64,000 nt of DNA from Xanthomonas indica (GCF_040529045.1 NZ_CP131914.1:2774501-2838500); one strand, 5' to 3'; shown: positions 1-8,934, counted from the stretch's first letter. Program-made: numbers and translations. The notes: generated from the sequence alone by a model not told the origin.

Positions 1-1
1 G

Positions 2-364
2 TTGAGTGCGCATCGCGCGATCGCGGTGGCGGATTCGGCGCGGCGGCTGCTGCCGCGCACGGTGGGGCTGCTGTTCGGCCAGGACGCACTGACCGTACCG
101 GACATGCGCAGCAAGTACCGGTTGCAGCTGGCCGGGCTCGGCTTCGGCTTCCTGCCCGAGCCCTATGCGCGCGCGGCGCTGGCGCGCGGCGCATTGGTGC
201 GCAAGGCCGTGGAGGAGCCGAAGCCGGACGAGGTGTTCCAGTTGGCCTGGCGCAGCGGCGAGGAGGGCGCGGCGCTGGCCTGGTGGCGCGCGCGCATGCG
301 CGCGCCGGGCGTGTTCTCGGCGTGGCTGGCGCAGATGGCGGCGCGGCTGGACGAGGGCGTGTGA
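2..364 (+). CDS. LysR-family transcriptional regulator, C-terminal part (gene cut by window edge)
   Basis: This is the last ~120 residues of a LysR-type regulator; the reading frame is open to the first base, so the N-terminal helix-turn-helix lies outside the window. What remains is the second half of the substrate-binding domain: a 'DSARRLLPR' stretch, a 'QDALTVPDMRSKYRLQLAGLGFGFLP' beta-alpha unit typical of the effector-binding fold, then a basic and Trp-rich tail ending in an amphipathic helix. LysR proteins bind a small effector here and regulate nearby genes. The target cannot be told from this fragment. The apparent TTG at position 2 is an artefact of the cut, not a start. Confidence 0.75.
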   Translation: MSAHRAIAVADSARRLLPRTVGLLFGQDALTVPDMRSKYRLQLAGLGFGFLPEPYARAALARGALVRKAVEEPKPDEVFQLAWRSGEEGAALAWWRARMRAPGVFSAWLAQMAARLDEGV

Positions 365-504
365 TGCACGTCGGGGCACCGGCAACGCGTGCTTCAGGGC
401 GGCGATGGATGGGTCTGTTCCGCCGGTGATGCCGTCGCGCCCATGCGCGCCGCGGATGCCGGGAGGATAATGCGCGGCATCCTCTTCTCTCCGCCCGCCA
501 CGCC

Positions 505-1494
505 ATGCAGGACCTGATTGCGCGCTACGGACTCGGGCTGGTCTTCGTCAATGTCCTGGCCTTGTCGCTGGGCCTGCCGGTGCCGGCGCTGCCCACGCTG
601 ATCCTGGTCGGCGCGACCTATGCGCTGCTCGATGGGGCAGCGATGTGGAGCGCATTGCTGGGCGCCTTGTCGGTGTCGATCGCGGCCAGCCTGCTCGGCG
701 ACCTGCTGTGGTTCGGCGCGGGCCGTCGCTACGGCAACCGCACGCTGCAGTCGTTGTGCCGGCTGTCGCTGTCGCGCGACACCTGCATGAAGCGCACCGA
801 GCGCTTCTACTCGCGCTGGGGCGTGCGCGTGCTGGCGGTGGCCAAGTTCGTGCCCGGCCTGTCGATGGTGTCGGTGCCGATGGCCGGCGCCATGCGCGTG
901 CGTCCGGTGGCCTTCCTGCGCTACGACGCGCTGGGCGCGGCGCTGTGGGCCGGTGGCGGCTTGTTGCTGGGCCTGTGCTTCGCCGACCAGGTGCAGGACT
1001 TGCTGGACTGGCTGAGCCTGCTCGGCAGGCGCGCGGCGCTGCTGCTGGTCGGCCTGCTGGCGCTGTACATCGGTTACCGCGCCTGGCGCCGGCATACGCT
1101 GCGCAAGGCGATGGAGACCCTGCGCATCGACGTCGACGCGCTGCATGCGCTGCTGCAGAGCGAGTCGCCGCCGCTGTTGCTGGACATTCGCGCCCCGGGC
1201 TACCGCACGCTGGAGCCGTACGCCATCCCCGGCGCACTGGAAGTGGACGAGCGTCAGGTCGATGCACTGGTCGCGCGCTTGCCGCGCGATCGCACGATCG
1301 TCATCTACTGCGCCTGCCCGAACGAGGTCTCGGCCGCGGTGCTGGCCAAGCGCCTGCGCCAGCATGCGTTCGAGGACGTGCTGCCGCTGCGCGGTGGCCT
1401 GGAGGCGTGGCGTGCGGCGGGCCATCCGCTGGTCGCGCTGGATGCCGCTGCTACGACGGCGCCACCGCCGAAAGGCAACGCGATCGCGGCGTGA
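505..1494 (+). CDS. DedA-family membrane protein fused to a C-terminal rhodanese domain
   Basis: A 329-residue inner-membrane protein. Residues ~1-195 are a DedA/VTT domain with hydrophobic segments and the characteristic re-entrant motif 'KFVPGLSMVSVPMAG' (about 113-128). Residues ~200-320 form a rhodanese fold with the active-site loop CACPNE (Cys269/Cys271). DedA proteins are linked to lipid scrambling and proton-motive-force homeostasis; the rhodanese half suggests a thiol or persulfide role, but its substrate is unknown. The ATG at 505 lacks a strong ribosome-binding site, yet the N-terminus matches where DedA domains begin. It stands alone, with ~140 bp before it and ~350 bp after it. 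Confidence 0.8.
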   Translation: MQDLIARYGLGLVFVNVLALSLGLPVPALPTLILVGATYALLDGAAMWSALLGALSVSIAASLLGDLLWFGAGRRYGNRTLQSLCRLSLSRDTCMKRTERFYSRWGVRVLAVAKFVPGLSMVSVPMAGAMRVRPVAFLRYDALGAALWAGGGLLLGLCFADQVQDLLDWLSLLGRRAALLLVGLLALYIGYRAWRRHTLRKAMETLRIDVDALHALLQSESPPLLLDIRAPGYRTLEPYAIPGALEVDERQVDALVARLPRDRTIVIYCACPNEVSAAVLAKRLRQHAFEDVLPLRGGLEAWRAAGHPLVALDAAATTAPPPKGNAIAA

Positions 1495-1843
1495 GTCGCC
1501 GCAGTGCGAGCGTCATGCGTTCCAGTGACATCACGAGGCGCAGGCGCATGCATGCCCGTCGATGCCGGCGAGTGCGTCGTCTGCAGGCGTGGGCGAGGTG
1601 GGTAGGGGCTCACGTCATGCCCTGATACGCTCGATCCTTCCGTCTGCGTTGCCCGCATTTCGTTGGTGTGGCCGAGCAGGCATGGCCAACAAGGCGCGTT
1701 CACTTGCCGTTCCGCGCCTCGCCGGCGGATGCGTCCATGATCCGGTCGATGGCAACACCGGCGCGGCAAGCACGTGTCGACGGCGATCCCGCAGGGGCGC
1801 CGAAGCGGATCCTCACCTTCAACCCTCATGCACGGAGACAGCC
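1495..1843. other. Intergenic region, no gene recognised
   Basis: About 350 bp between the DedA-rhodanese gene and the SDR gene. I see no convincing terminator, RNA gene or repeat. It presumably holds the promoter of the SDR gene. Reading frames that cross it have no ribosome-binding site and no recognisable protein content. Confidence 0.5.
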
Positions 1844-2638
1844 ATGAAGATCGATCTATCCGGGAAAACCGCCCTCGTCACCGGCTCCACTGCCGGCATC
1901 GGCTTCGGGATCGCCAAGGGGCTGGCCGCGGCGGGCGCCGAGGTGGCGCTGAACGGCCGCGACGAGGCCCGCACCCAGGCGGCGGTTGCCGCACTCAAGC
2001 GCGATGTCCCCGCTGCCAGCGTGCGCGCCGTGGTGGGCGACGTGGCGACCGCAGCCGGCTGCGATGCGATCGTCGCGGCGCTTCCTGCGGTCGATATCCT
2101 GGTCAACAACGCCGGCATCTTCGGGATGCAGGATTTCTTCGACACGCCCGACGCGGAGTGGGAGCGCTTCCTGGCGGTGAACGTGATGTCCGGCGTGCGC
2201 CTGTCGCGCGCGTACCTGCCGGCGATGGCGGACAAGGGCTGGGGACGCGTGCTGTTCGTCTCGTCGGAGTCCGGACTCAATATCCCGGTCGAAATGATCC
2301 ACTACGGGGTCACCAAGACCGCTGATCTCGCCCTGGCGCGCGGATTGGCCAAGCGCATGGCTGGTACCGGCGTCACCGTGAATGCCATCCTGCCGGGGCC
2401 GACGCTGACCGAGGGCGTCGCCGCCATGCTGGCCGAGCAGGTGGAGCAGTCCGGCAAGCCGCTGGAAGAGGTTGCCGCCGATTTCGTGAAGGCGCATCGC
2501 GCCAGCTCGATCATCCGCCGCGCCGCCACCGTGGAGGAGGTCGCCAATCTCTGCGTCTACGTCGCCTCGCCGCAGGCATCCGCCACCACTGGTGCGGCGC
2601 TGCGCGTCGACGGTGGCGTGGTGGACACCATCGCCTGA
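1844..2638 (+). CDS. Short-chain dehydrogenase/reductase (SDR) oxidoreductase
   Basis: A 264-residue classical SDR with a Rossmann fold. The cofactor motif TGSTAGIGFG lies at residues ~13-22, NNAG follows near residue 88, and the catalytic region reads 'VSSESG...' followed by YxxxK (YGVTK). The C-terminal 'ATVEEVANLCVYVASP...GAALRVDGG' is the usual SDR ending, contacting cofactor and tetramer interface. The substrate cannot be predicted. Start: ATG 1844 has a GGAGA element about 6 bp upstream, and the protein begins with the normal 'LSGKTALVTGS' strand. An in-frame extension upstream has no family support. It appears monocistronic. Confidence 0.88.
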   Translation: MKIDLSGKTALVTGSTAGIGFGIAKGLAAAGAEVALNGRDEARTQAAVAALKRDVPAASVRAVVGDVATAAGCDAIVAALPAVDILVNNAGIFGMQDFFDTPDAEWERFLAVNVMSGVRLSRAYLPAMADKGWGRVLFVSSESGLNIPVEMIHYGVTKTADLALARGLAKRMAGTGVTVNAILPGPTLTEGVAAMLAEQVEQSGKPLEEVAADFVKAHRASSIIRRAATVEEVANLCVYVASPQASATTGAALRVDGGVVDTIA

Positions 2639-2770
2639 GCCGGTCGGCGGCCTCGGCGTTCGCGCAGGCGAGGGCGAGGCGGTGTGCAAGGTGCGTCGCG
2701 TTCTGGAGCGCGTCGGTGGTGCGGACGCCCGTGTCCTGCGCGCGGCGTGCAAATCGCCCAAGCGCAGGCA

Positions 2771-2803
2771 AAAAAAACGACAAGCGCTGGCTTGTCGTTT
2801 TTG
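2771..2803. terminator. Bidirectional intrinsic terminator after the first tRNA-Arg
   Basis: A perfect stem AACGACAAGC / GCTTGTCGTT with a short loop, flanked by an A run on the left and a T run on the right, so it can end transcription on either strand. On the minus strand it lies just past the 3' end of tRNA-Arg; on the plus strand it could serve the SDR gene. Confidence 0.85.
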
Positions 2804-2810
2804 ATCTGAC

Positions 2811-2887
2811 TGGTGCGCCCGGAGAGATTCGAACTCCCGACCGCCTGGTTCGTAGCCAGGTACTCTATCCAACTGAGCTACGGGCGC
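2811..2887 (-). tRNA. tRNA-Arg(ACG), copy 1
   Basis: A 77-nt cloverleaf read on the minus strand: acceptor GCGCCCG paired with CGGGCGC, D arm GCTCAGTTGGATAGAGT, anticodon loop CTACGAA giving anticodon ACG, T arm with GTTCGAATC, and a genome-encoded CCA end. The wobble A is normally edited to inosine to read CGU/CGC/CGA. It is identical or nearly identical to the copy at 3059-3135. Confidence 0.97.
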
Positions 2888-3016
2888 GTTGTCAGGCGCG
2901 GGATTATTCACGAGTTGCGGCGATTCGTCTACACCTGCGTGTCGTCGGCATGACCAATCGCGAGCGAATGCGCTGCCGCAACCTGTCCCGATGCGATCGC
3001 ATCGCCGCGACAGGGC

Positions 3017-3050
3017 AAAAAAAAACGACAAGCGGTGGCTTGTCGTTTTT
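3017..3050. terminator. Bidirectional intrinsic terminator after the second tRNA-Arg
   Basis: The same AACGACAAGC / GCTTGTCGTT stem as at 2771-2803, here with a GGTG loop and A/T runs on both sides. It was duplicated together with the tRNA. Confidence 0.85.
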
Positions 3051-3058
3051 CATCTGAC

Positions 3059-3135
3059 TGGTGCGCCCGGAGAGATTCGAACTCCCGACCGCCTGGTTCG
3101 TAGCCAGGTACTCTATCCAACTGAGCTACGGGCGC
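3059..3135 (-). tRNA. tRNA-Arg(ACG), copy 2
   Basis: A second 77-nt tRNA-Arg with anticodon ACG and encoded CCA, on the minus strand. Both flanks match copy 1 (the same trailer and terminator), pointing to a tandem duplication of a ~120-bp tRNA-plus-terminator unit. It is the upstream copy in transcription order. Confidence 0.97.
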
Positions 3136-3197
3136 GTCGTCAGGAGCGGAATTATGCGGGACTCGATCTGGCCCGTCAATGCTCTTTCCGAAAAATT

Positions 3198-4064
3198 TCA
3201 CCAGCCCTCTGTCAGCAGCGCCGCGGCCACCGCCGCGGGGCGCTTCATCCAGGCGAAATGGTCGGCGGCCGTGCTCAGCTGCGTGGCGTCCAGGCAGCGG
3301 ATCTGCGGTGCCGGCGTGGCCAGTTTGTCCAGCAGGCCGCGCAGCGAGGATTCCGGCGCCAGCCAGTCGTCCTGCAGCACCACGCCGCGCACCGGCAGCG
3401 TCAGGTGCGCCAGGCGTGCGTCCAGATCGGTCGCCAGGCCGGCCGCGGCGTAGCGGCCGCTCCGGCCCACGCGCGCCCAGTCGGCGATCAGGCCGCGCGC
3501 TTCGGTGCCGCCGAAGCCGAGACGGCGGCCGTGCAGCACGCCTTGCCGCTGCGCCAGCCACGGCAGCAGGCGGTATGCCAGCGGCAGCAGATAGCCGCGC
3601 GGCGCGGGGAAACGGCGCCAGTACGGCGTGCCGCTGGCCACCAGCCACAACGCGGCGAAGGCCTGCGGCTGCAGGCCGGCGTAGCAACAGGCGAGCTGTC
3701 CGCCCAGGCTGTGGCCGCCGACGAGCAGCGGCGTCGTGATGCCGGCTCCGGCGATCGCCGCCTGGCTGGCGGGCAGGTCCAGTTGCAGCAGCGCGCGATA
3801 CCCCCAGTCGCATTGCCGCGACGGCCGCAGCGTGCTGCTGCCGTTGCCGCGCCATTCGTGCAGGAACACGGCGACACCGTGCGCGGCCAACACGTCGGCA
3901 AACGGCAGGTAGTGACGCGCGGCCACGCCCAGCGCCGGCAGCCACAGCAGCGCCTGCCGCGGCGCGTCGGGCACGCGCGCCAGCAAGGTCCAGCGATGGC
4001 CGTCGGCCGCGGCGACGGGCAGGGCGTGCTCGGCGATTGGCGAGCCGATGGGTACGGCGCTCAT
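3198..4064 (-). CDS. Alpha/beta-hydrolase family protein
   Basis: A 288-residue serine hydrolase. The nucleophile elbow GHSLGG (Ser119) lies after 'LLVGG', and a C-terminal 'AADHFAWMKRP' supplies the likely catalytic His. The early 'LLWLPALGVAARHYLPFADVLAAHG' with 'FLHEWRGNGSS' is the usual core, the HExRG segment resembling lipase/esterase-like predicted hydrolases. The substrate is unknown. Its ATG overlaps the thiD stop by 4 bp (ATGA), so it is translationally coupled to thiD as the last gene of the series. Alternatives are a lysophospholipase-like or thioesterase role; sequence alone does not decide. Confidence 0.8.
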   Translation of the reverse strand: MSAVPIGSPIAEHALPVAAADGHRWTLLARVPDAPRQALLWLPALGVAARHYLPFADVLAAHGVAVFLHEWRGNGSSTLRPSRQCDWGYRALLQLDLPASQAAIAGAGITTPLLVGGHSLGGQLACCYAGLQPQAFAALWLVASGTPYWRRFPAPRGYLLPLAYRLLPWLAQRQGVLHGRRLGFGGTEARGLIADWARVGRSGRYAAAGLATDLDARLAHLTLPVRGVVLQDDWLAPESSLRGLLDKLATPAPQIRCLDATQLSTAADHFAWMKRPAAVAAALLTEGW

Positions 4065-4870
4065 GGGCCGCGCGCCGCGCCGAAGTGATCCAGTACCGCC
4101 ACGTCGCCGCGGCCGGGGCGGTAGCTGCCGTGCAGCGCGCGCGCCACGTAGTCGATCGCCGCTTCGCAGGCGGCCGGCAAGGCCAGGCCCTGGCACAGTT
4201 GCGCGGCGATCGCCGCGGCCAGGGTGCAGCCGGTGCCGTGTGCCTCCAGCGGCAGCCGTGCATGGCTGAACTCGCTGCGGCTGACGCCGTCGTCGTAGCG
4301 GTCGATCACCCGCTGGCCTTCCTGCAGGTGGCCGCCCTTCAACAACACCGCCTGCGCGCCGGCCGCGAGCAGCGCGGCGGTGGCGTGCTCGGCGGCGTCG
4401 GCGTTGTCGATCGGGCGGCCGAGCAGCAATTGCGCTTCCGGCACGTTCGGCGTCACCAGCGTGGCCAGCGGCAACAGACGGCTGCGCAGCGCGTCCAGGG
4501 CGTCGTCCTGCAACAGCTTGGCGCCGCTGGTGGCCACCATCACCGGGTCCAGCACCACCCACGGCGGGCGGTACTCCTCCAGTGCATCGGCGACCAGGTG
4601 GATCACCTCGGCGTTGGCGAGCATGCCGAGTTTGACCGCGGCGATGTCGAAGTCGGCGAAGCAGGCGTCGATCTGCGCGCGCAGGAATGGCAGCGGCGGC
4701 ACGTGCACCGCGGTGACGCCGCGGGTGTGCTGCGCGGTCAGCGCGGCGGCCGCCGCCAGCCCGTGCACGCGGTGCGCGGCGAAGGTCTTGAGATCGGCCT
4801 GGATGCCGGCGCCGCCGCCGGAATCGGTGCCGGCGATGCTCAGCGCGGAGACGACGGTGGGTTCGCTCAT
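4061..4870 (-). CDS. thiD: Hydroxymethylpyrimidine/phosphomethylpyrimidine kinase
   Basis: ThiD phosphorylates HMP and HMP-P to HMP-PP in the thiamine pathway (cytoplasmic, ATP-dependent). The 269-residue protein has the ribokinase-fold start '[22 protein letters not shown]' (~9-30), the pyrimidine-site segment '[15 protein letters not shown]' and the anion-hole/catalytic motif '[14 protein letters not shown]' near the C-terminus. Length is normal for the family. No TPP riboswitch was seen upstream. The next gene downstream overlaps it by 4 bp. Confidence 0.95.
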   Translation of the reverse strand: MSEPTVVSALSIAGTDSGGGAGIQADLKTFAAHRVHGLAAAAALTAQHTRGVTAVHVPPLPFLRAQIDACFADFDIAAVKLGMLANAEVIHLVADALEEYRPPWVVLDPVMVATSGAKLLQDDALDALRSRLLPLATLVTPNVPEAQLLLGRPIDNADAAEHATAALLAAGAQAVLLKGGHLQEGQRVIDRYDDGVSRSEFSHARLPLEAHGTGCTLAAAIAAQLCQGLALPAACEAAIDYVARALHGSYRPGRGDVAVLDHFGAARGP

Positions 4871-4917
4871 GCGCCGATTGTGCAGGGCTGGCGCGGCTTA
4901 TGCACTCGGCCGCGCGT

Positions 4918-5586
4918 TCAGCGCTCGCGGCTGCGGTAGTGCGCCTGCAGCGCGTACAGGATGCCGACCGTGCCGGTCAGCAGGGCGGGGCCGAGCAGTG
5001 CGTCGAAGCCGACCTGTCGGTAGGCCCAGGCGCCGAGCACGCCGCCGCACAGGAAGCCGCCGATGATCAGCAGGCTCAGGCGGATGCGCCGGCGCGGCAG
5101 CGGCAGGCCGCGCAGCGCCTGGCCGATACCGATGCCCAGGTCGGTGAACATGCCGGTGAGGTGGGTGGTGCGCACCACCGCGCCGCTGTAGATGGTGGTG
5201 GTGGCGTTCTGCAGGCCGCAGGCGATCGCGGCGAGCACGGCGCCGGCGAGCTGCTGCTGCTTGAACGCCTGCATCGCCGCCAGCAGCAACAGCGCCTCCA
5301 GCGCCAGCGCCACGCCGTAGCGGCGGCCCAGGCGCAGGCGGCTGTCCTGCACGATGAAGCCGCCCAGCATCGAGCCGCCGAGGAAGGCCAGGACCACGCC
5401 GACCAGCTGTGCGATCGCGCGCGCGTCGCCGTCGGCCAGCGCCGCGCCGAGCAGGGTGGTGGTGCCGGTGAGGTGGGTGACCGCCTGGTGCTCGAAGCCG
5501 AGATAGCCGACCACGTTGACCATGCCGGCGACGGCGGCGAGCGCGCCGGCGAACGCCCAGGCCCAGCGTGGCAATTCCAGGTTCAT
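4918..5586 (-). CDS. DUF1275 (YoaK-type) membrane protein
   Basis: A 222-residue, mostly hydrophobic protein with about six membrane segments. The family signature is seen in '[11 protein letters not shown]' with 'VTHLTGTTT' in the first third and '[28 protein letters not shown]' in the middle, the repeated [TS]HxTG pattern of DUF1275. The function is not established; it is an inner-membrane protein of possible transport role. Start: ATG 5586 gives the usual short cytoplasmic lead before the first helix; an upstream in-frame extension is Arg-rich and unlike the family. It lies between the lipoprotein gene and thiD. Confidence 0.82.
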   Translation of the reverse strand: MNLELPRWAWAFAGALAAVAGMVNVVGYLGFEHQAVTHLTGTTTLLGAALADGDARAIAQLVGVVLAFLGGSMLGGFIVQDSRLRLGRRYGVALALEALLLLAAMQAFKQQQLAGAVLAAIACGLQNATTTIYSGAVVRTTHLTGMFTDLGIGIGQALRGLPLPRRRIRLSLLIIGGFLCGGVLGAWAYRQVGFDALLGPALLTGTVGILYALQAHYRSRER

Positions 5587-5673
5587 GCCGCGCGCCGTGC
5601 AGCCGTGGCGGCGCGGCGGCCGCGGTGTGCGGCGGCGCCAGCGCGCCGCCACTGGCGCCTGCCCGCGGCCATC

Positions 5674-6168
5674 TCAGCGTGCGCCGTTGACCGCGATCTC
5701 GGAGAAGCCGGCGCTGGCCGGATCGTAGACCGCGCCCCAGAAGCGGCCACCGCCGCCGCAGGCGCGAACCGCATCGACCGTGGGATCGCGCTCGCTGGTG
5801 TCGTCCGGCGCGAAGGCATTGATGTAGATCGCCTGCTTGCCGCGGTACAGGATGCCGACGTACTGGCGATCGGACGCGGTGGGGTCGGCGATCTGCGGCT
5901 GCAGTTGCGCCAGGTGCGCTTCCAGCTGCGCGATCTGTTCCGGGGTCGGGATCCAGTAGCCGGTGACTGCGCCATCCTGGCGCGCCGGGCTGTCGCGCGA
6001 GCAGGTGTCCAGCACCTGCGCGGCGGTGCTGTTGCGCGTGACGATCCACGACTGCCCGGCCTTGACTGCGGTCGGCACGGTGGCCGGCCCGCGCGCGGTG
6101 GCGCAGGCGCCGAGCAGGACCATGGCCAGCGCCGCGCCGGCCAGGCGCATGCCGGCCGCCGCGTTCAC
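5674..6168 (-). CDS. Small predicted lipoprotein downstream of phoH
   Basis: A 164-residue protein with a lipoprotein signal: a hydrophobic run then lipobox LLGAC (Cys22 with the GTG start). The mature part has no catalytic motif I recognise; it includes 'YWIPTPEQIAQLEAHLAQL' and a Gly-rich 'CGGGGRFWGAVYDP' segment. Start choice: GTG 6168 is preceded by GGAGG at good spacing and overlaps the phoH stop as GTGA, implying coupling; the ATG at 6150 has no such site. Probably attached to the inner leaflet of the outer membrane (Ala follows Cys). Function unknown. Confidence 0.75.
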   Translation of the reverse strand: MNAAAGMRLAGAALAMVLLGACATARGPATVPTAVKAGQSWIVTRNSTAAQVLDTCSRDSPARQDGAVTGYWIPTPEQIAQLEAHLAQLQPQIADPTASDRQYVGILYRGKQAIYINAFAPDDTSERDPTVDAVRACGGGGRFWGAVYDPASAGFSEIAVNGAR

Positions 6169-7568
6169 AGGACCTCCGAGGCGTAGTCGGCCAGGCGCGA
6201 ACGCTCGCCGCGACGCAGGGTGATGTGCGCGCTGTGCGGCCAGGCCTTGAAGCGGTCCACCGCGTAGGTCAGGCCGGAGGTGGTCTCGGTCAGGTACGGG
6301 GTGTCGATCTGTTCGACGTTGCCCAGGCACACGATCTTGGTGCCGGGGCCGGCACGGGTGATCAGCGTCTTCATCTGCTTCGGGGTCAGGTTCTGCGCTT
6401 CGTCCAGGATCAGGTAGCGCGACAGGAAGGTGCGCCCGCGCATGAAGTTCATCGAGCGGATCTTGATGCGGCTGGCGAGCAGGTCATTGGTGGCCTGGCG
6501 GCCCCAGGTGCCGCCTTCCTGGGTGTGGGTGAGCACTTCCAGGTTGTCGGTGAGCGCGCCCATCCACGGCGTCATCTTCTCTTCCTCGGTGCCGGGCAGG
6601 AAGCCGATGTCCTCGCCGACGCTGACCGTGGCGCGGGTCATGATGATCTCGCGATAGCGCTGCTGGTCCATGGTCTGCGCCAGGCCCGCGGCCAGCGCGA
6701 GCAGGGTCTTGCCGGTGCCGGCGGTGCCGAGCAGGGTGACGAAGTCGATTTCCGGATCCATCAGCGCGTTGAGCGCGAAGTTCTGCTCGCGGTTGCGCGC
6801 GGCGATGCCCCACACCGCGTGCTGGCCGCTGCGGAAGTCGTCGACCAGCGCCAGGGTCGCCTTGCGCTCGGCGTTGACCTTGACCACGCGCAGTTCCACT
6901 TCGTCCTCGCCGGGCAGGTACAGGTACTGGTTCGGGTGCCAGTCCTCGTCGGCGGCCAGGGCGATCTCGTAGCAGGTGCGGCCCTTGTCGCTCCAGCTGC
7001 GCAGGTCCTGGTTGTGCTTCTGCCAGAAATCCTCGGGCAGTTCGATCGCGCCGGTGTAGAGCAGGCTGAAATCGTCGAGCGCGCGGTCGTTCTCGTAGTC
7101 CTCGGCGACCAGGCCGCTGATCGCGGCCTTGATCCGCAGGTTGATGTCCTTGGAGACCAGGATCACCGGGATGTCCGGGTGCTCCTCGCGCAGCGCCAGC
7201 ACCGCGGCCAGGATCTTGTTGTCCGGCGCCACGGTGCCGAAGCTGCGCCCCGGCTCGACCGGGCGCACCTGGAAGTACAGCCGGCCGATGCTGCCGGTGC
7301 TCTTGAGCTGGATGCCCTGCGGGTGGCTGAGCGGAATGCCGGATTCGATCTGCTCGGCACCGGCGCCCTCGATCAGTTCGTTGAGAAAACGGCTGACCTG
7401 GCGCGCGTTGCGGCTGACTTCGGACATGCCCTTCTTGGCATTGTCCAGTTCCTCGATCACCTGCATCGGCAGGAACACGTCGTGTTCCTCGAACTTGAAC
7501 AGCGCGGTCGGATCGTGCATCAGCACGTTGGTATCCAGCACGTAGATGCGCTTGCCTCGGGTCATCAT
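6165..7568 (-). CDS. PhoH-family ATPase with N-terminal PIN domain (PhoH2/YlaK type)
   Basis: A 467-residue two-domain protein. Residues ~1-140 are a PIN RNase fold: 'YVLDTNVLMHDP' carries the first catalytic Asp (Asp12), followed by 'VIEELDNAKKG' and 'DNKIL'. Residues ~240-467 are a PhoH ATPase with Walker A GTAGTGKT (281-288) and Walker B 'LILDEAQN'. Such fusions act as RNA helicase/RNases in other bacteria, sometimes as toxin-antitoxin partners; no small antitoxin ORF is seen beside this one. It overlaps the downstream lipoprotein gene by 4 bp. ATG 7568 and 7565 are adjacent; AGGA upstream suits either. Confidence 0.9.
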   Translation of the reverse strand: MMTRGKRIYVLDTNVLMHDPTALFKFEEHDVFLPMQVIEELDNAKKGMSEVSRNARQVSRFLNELIEGAGAEQIESGIPLSHPQGIQLKSTGSIGRLYFQVRPVEPGRSFGTVAPDNKILAAVLALREEHPDIPVILVSKDINLRIKAAISGLVAEDYENDRALDDFSLLYTGAIELPEDFWQKHNQDLRSWSDKGRTCYEIALAADEDWHPNQYLYLPGEDEVELRVVKVNAERKATLALVDDFRSGQHAVWGIAARNREQNFALNALMDPEIDFVTLLGTAGTGKTLLALAAGLAQTMDQQRYREIIMTRATVSVGEDIGFLPGTEEEKMTPWMGALTDNLEVLTHTQEGGTWGRQATNDLLASRIKIRSMNFMRGRTFLSRYLILDEAQNLTPKQMKTLITRAGPGTKIVCLGNVEQIDTPYLTETTSGLTYAVDRFKAWPHSAHITLRRGERSRLADYASEVL

Positions 7569-7647
7569 GGATTCCTGAAAGAGGAGCAGGGACGAACCAT
7601 CGCTGCCTGCGGGGCAGGGCGATGCGGGGTGCGGGAAACGGCAGTGG

Positions 7648-8127
7648 TCACTGCTTGGCGGCGGCCTGCAGCGCGTCGAGCACGGCCTGGGCGTGGCCGG
7701 GAACCTTGACCTTGCGCCAGCTGCGCAGCAGTTGGCCGGTCGGCGAGATCAGGAAGGTGCTGCGCTCGATGCCCAGCACCTGGCGGCCGTACATGTTCTT
7801 TTCCTTGATCACGTCGAAGGCGCGGCACAGCGCTTCGTCGGCGTCGCTGACCAGCGGGAAGCGGAAGCCCTGCTTGGCGCAGAAGTTGTCGTGCGACTTC
7901 ACCGAGTCGCGCGACACGCCGAGCACGGTGGCGACGGCCTGTTCGAACTGCGGCAGCAGCGCATTGAACTCGATGCCCTCAGTGGTGCAGCCGGGCGTGC
8001 TGTCCTTCGGGTAGAAATACAGCACCAGCCAGCGGCCGGCGTAGTCGCCGAGCGTGGCGCTGGCGCCGCCGGACAGCGCCAGCGGCAAGGCCAGCGTGCT
8101 GCGGTCCAGGGTGTCGCCGTCCTTCAT
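7648..8127 (-). CDS. bcp: Thioredoxin-dependent peroxiredoxin, bacterioferritin comigratory protein
   Basis: A 159-residue peroxiredoxin that reduces hydrogen peroxide and organic hydroperoxides. The peroxidatic site is PGCTTE (Cys47) after 'LVLYFYPKDST'. The second Cys of the E. coli protein (+5) is absent; instead Cys83 in 'NFCAKQGF' is the likely resolving residue, the arrangement known for Xanthomonas BCP. The start at ATG 8127 has a GGAG-like element just upstream. It follows gcvR on the same strand with a ~65-bp gap, as in many gammaproteobacteria. Confidence 0.93.
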   Translation of the reverse strand: MKDGDTLDRSTLALPLALSGGASATLGDYAGRWLVLYFYPKDSTPGCTTEGIEFNALLPQFEQAVATVLGVSRDSVKSHDNFCAKQGFRFPLVSDADEALCRAFDVIKEKNMYGRQVLGIERSTFLISPTGQLLRSWRKVKVPGHAQAVLDALQAAAKQ

Positions 8128-8192
8128 GGGGTCTCCTCCGCGTGCATCGCCATCATCTGCGTTCGATTGCGTCGGTGTCCAGCGCGGTGCAC

Positions 8193-8768
8193 TCAGAACT
8201 TCATCGGGTCCATGATCGCGTCCAGGTTGAGGTGGTCGCAGAACTCGAGGAAGTCGTCGCGCAGGGCGGCGATGTGCATGTTCGCGGGCACCCCGATCGT
8301 CACCTGCGCCGAGAACATCTCCGCGCCGGTCTGCATGGCGCGGTAGCGCGTGCTCTGCAGGTTCTCGATGGTGATGCCCTGGCGGTCGAAGAAGTCGGCC
8401 AACTGGAACAGGATGCCCGGTTTGTCGGCGGCGATCACTTCGACGATGTACGGCAGCAGGTTTGACTGCGCCTGCTTGGCGCCGGTGCGGTACCAGACCA
8501 GCTTCATGCCTTCCTCGCGGTCGAGGCGGGTGAGCATGGCTTCCAGCTTGGCCACCGAGTCCCACGAGCCGGTCGCCAGCGCGGTCACCGACACGTCGCG
8601 GCCGACCGTGGCCAGGCGCGCATCGACGAGATTGCAGCCGCTGTCGGCGATGCGACGCGTCACCGGCAACAGCGGCGACTCCGGATGCGTCGTGTAGGCG
8701 TTGATCAGGAGGTGGTTTTCGGTCGGCGCGGGCCGGGGCGTGGTGTCGGTCAAAGGGGCTTCCGGCAT
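8193..8768 (-). CDS. gcvR: Glycine cleavage system transcriptional repressor (GcvR-like, two ACT domains)
   Basis: A 191-residue cytoplasmic protein with two tandem ACT domains: the first from 'NHLLINAYTTH' and the second from 'VEVIAADKPGILFQLADFF' through 'FSAQVTIGVP'. In E. coli, GcvR binds glycine and GcvA to control the gcv operon. It lies divergent from dapA and upstream of bcp, the same neighbourhood as E. coli gcvR. ATG 8768 was chosen because upstream in-frame residues are low-complexity and would enter the dapA promoter. Confidence 0.85.
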   Translation of the reverse strand: MPEAPLTDTTPRPAPTENHLLINAYTTHPESPLLPVTRRIADSGCNLVDARLATVGRDVSVTALATGSWDSVAKLEAMLTRLDREEGMKLVWYRTGAKQAQSNLLPYIVEVIAADKPGILFQLADFFDRQGITIENLQSTRYRAMQTGAEMFSAQVTIGVPANMHIAALRDDFLEFCDHLNLDAIMDPMKF

Positions 8769-8934
8769 TGCGTAAGGCTGAACGGCATCCGGGCGGTCGC
8801 CCGGCACGGTGTGCAGCATACTTGCCCGCGCTTTCGGGCCGCAAGTAACATGCGGGGCGACCCTGCCCCGCGTGCGGGGCCGATCCGTCCGCGCAACCTG
8901 CGCGGCCCTCATCTCCCAGCGAGCACCCGGCATC

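Noticed and set aside
2811-3135. tRNA genes as integration site of a mobile element
   Set aside because: No integrase, direct repeat of a tRNA end or mobility gene around them.
4871-4917. TPP riboswitch ahead of thiD
   Set aside because: The spacer is only 47 bp and lacks the thi-box sequence.
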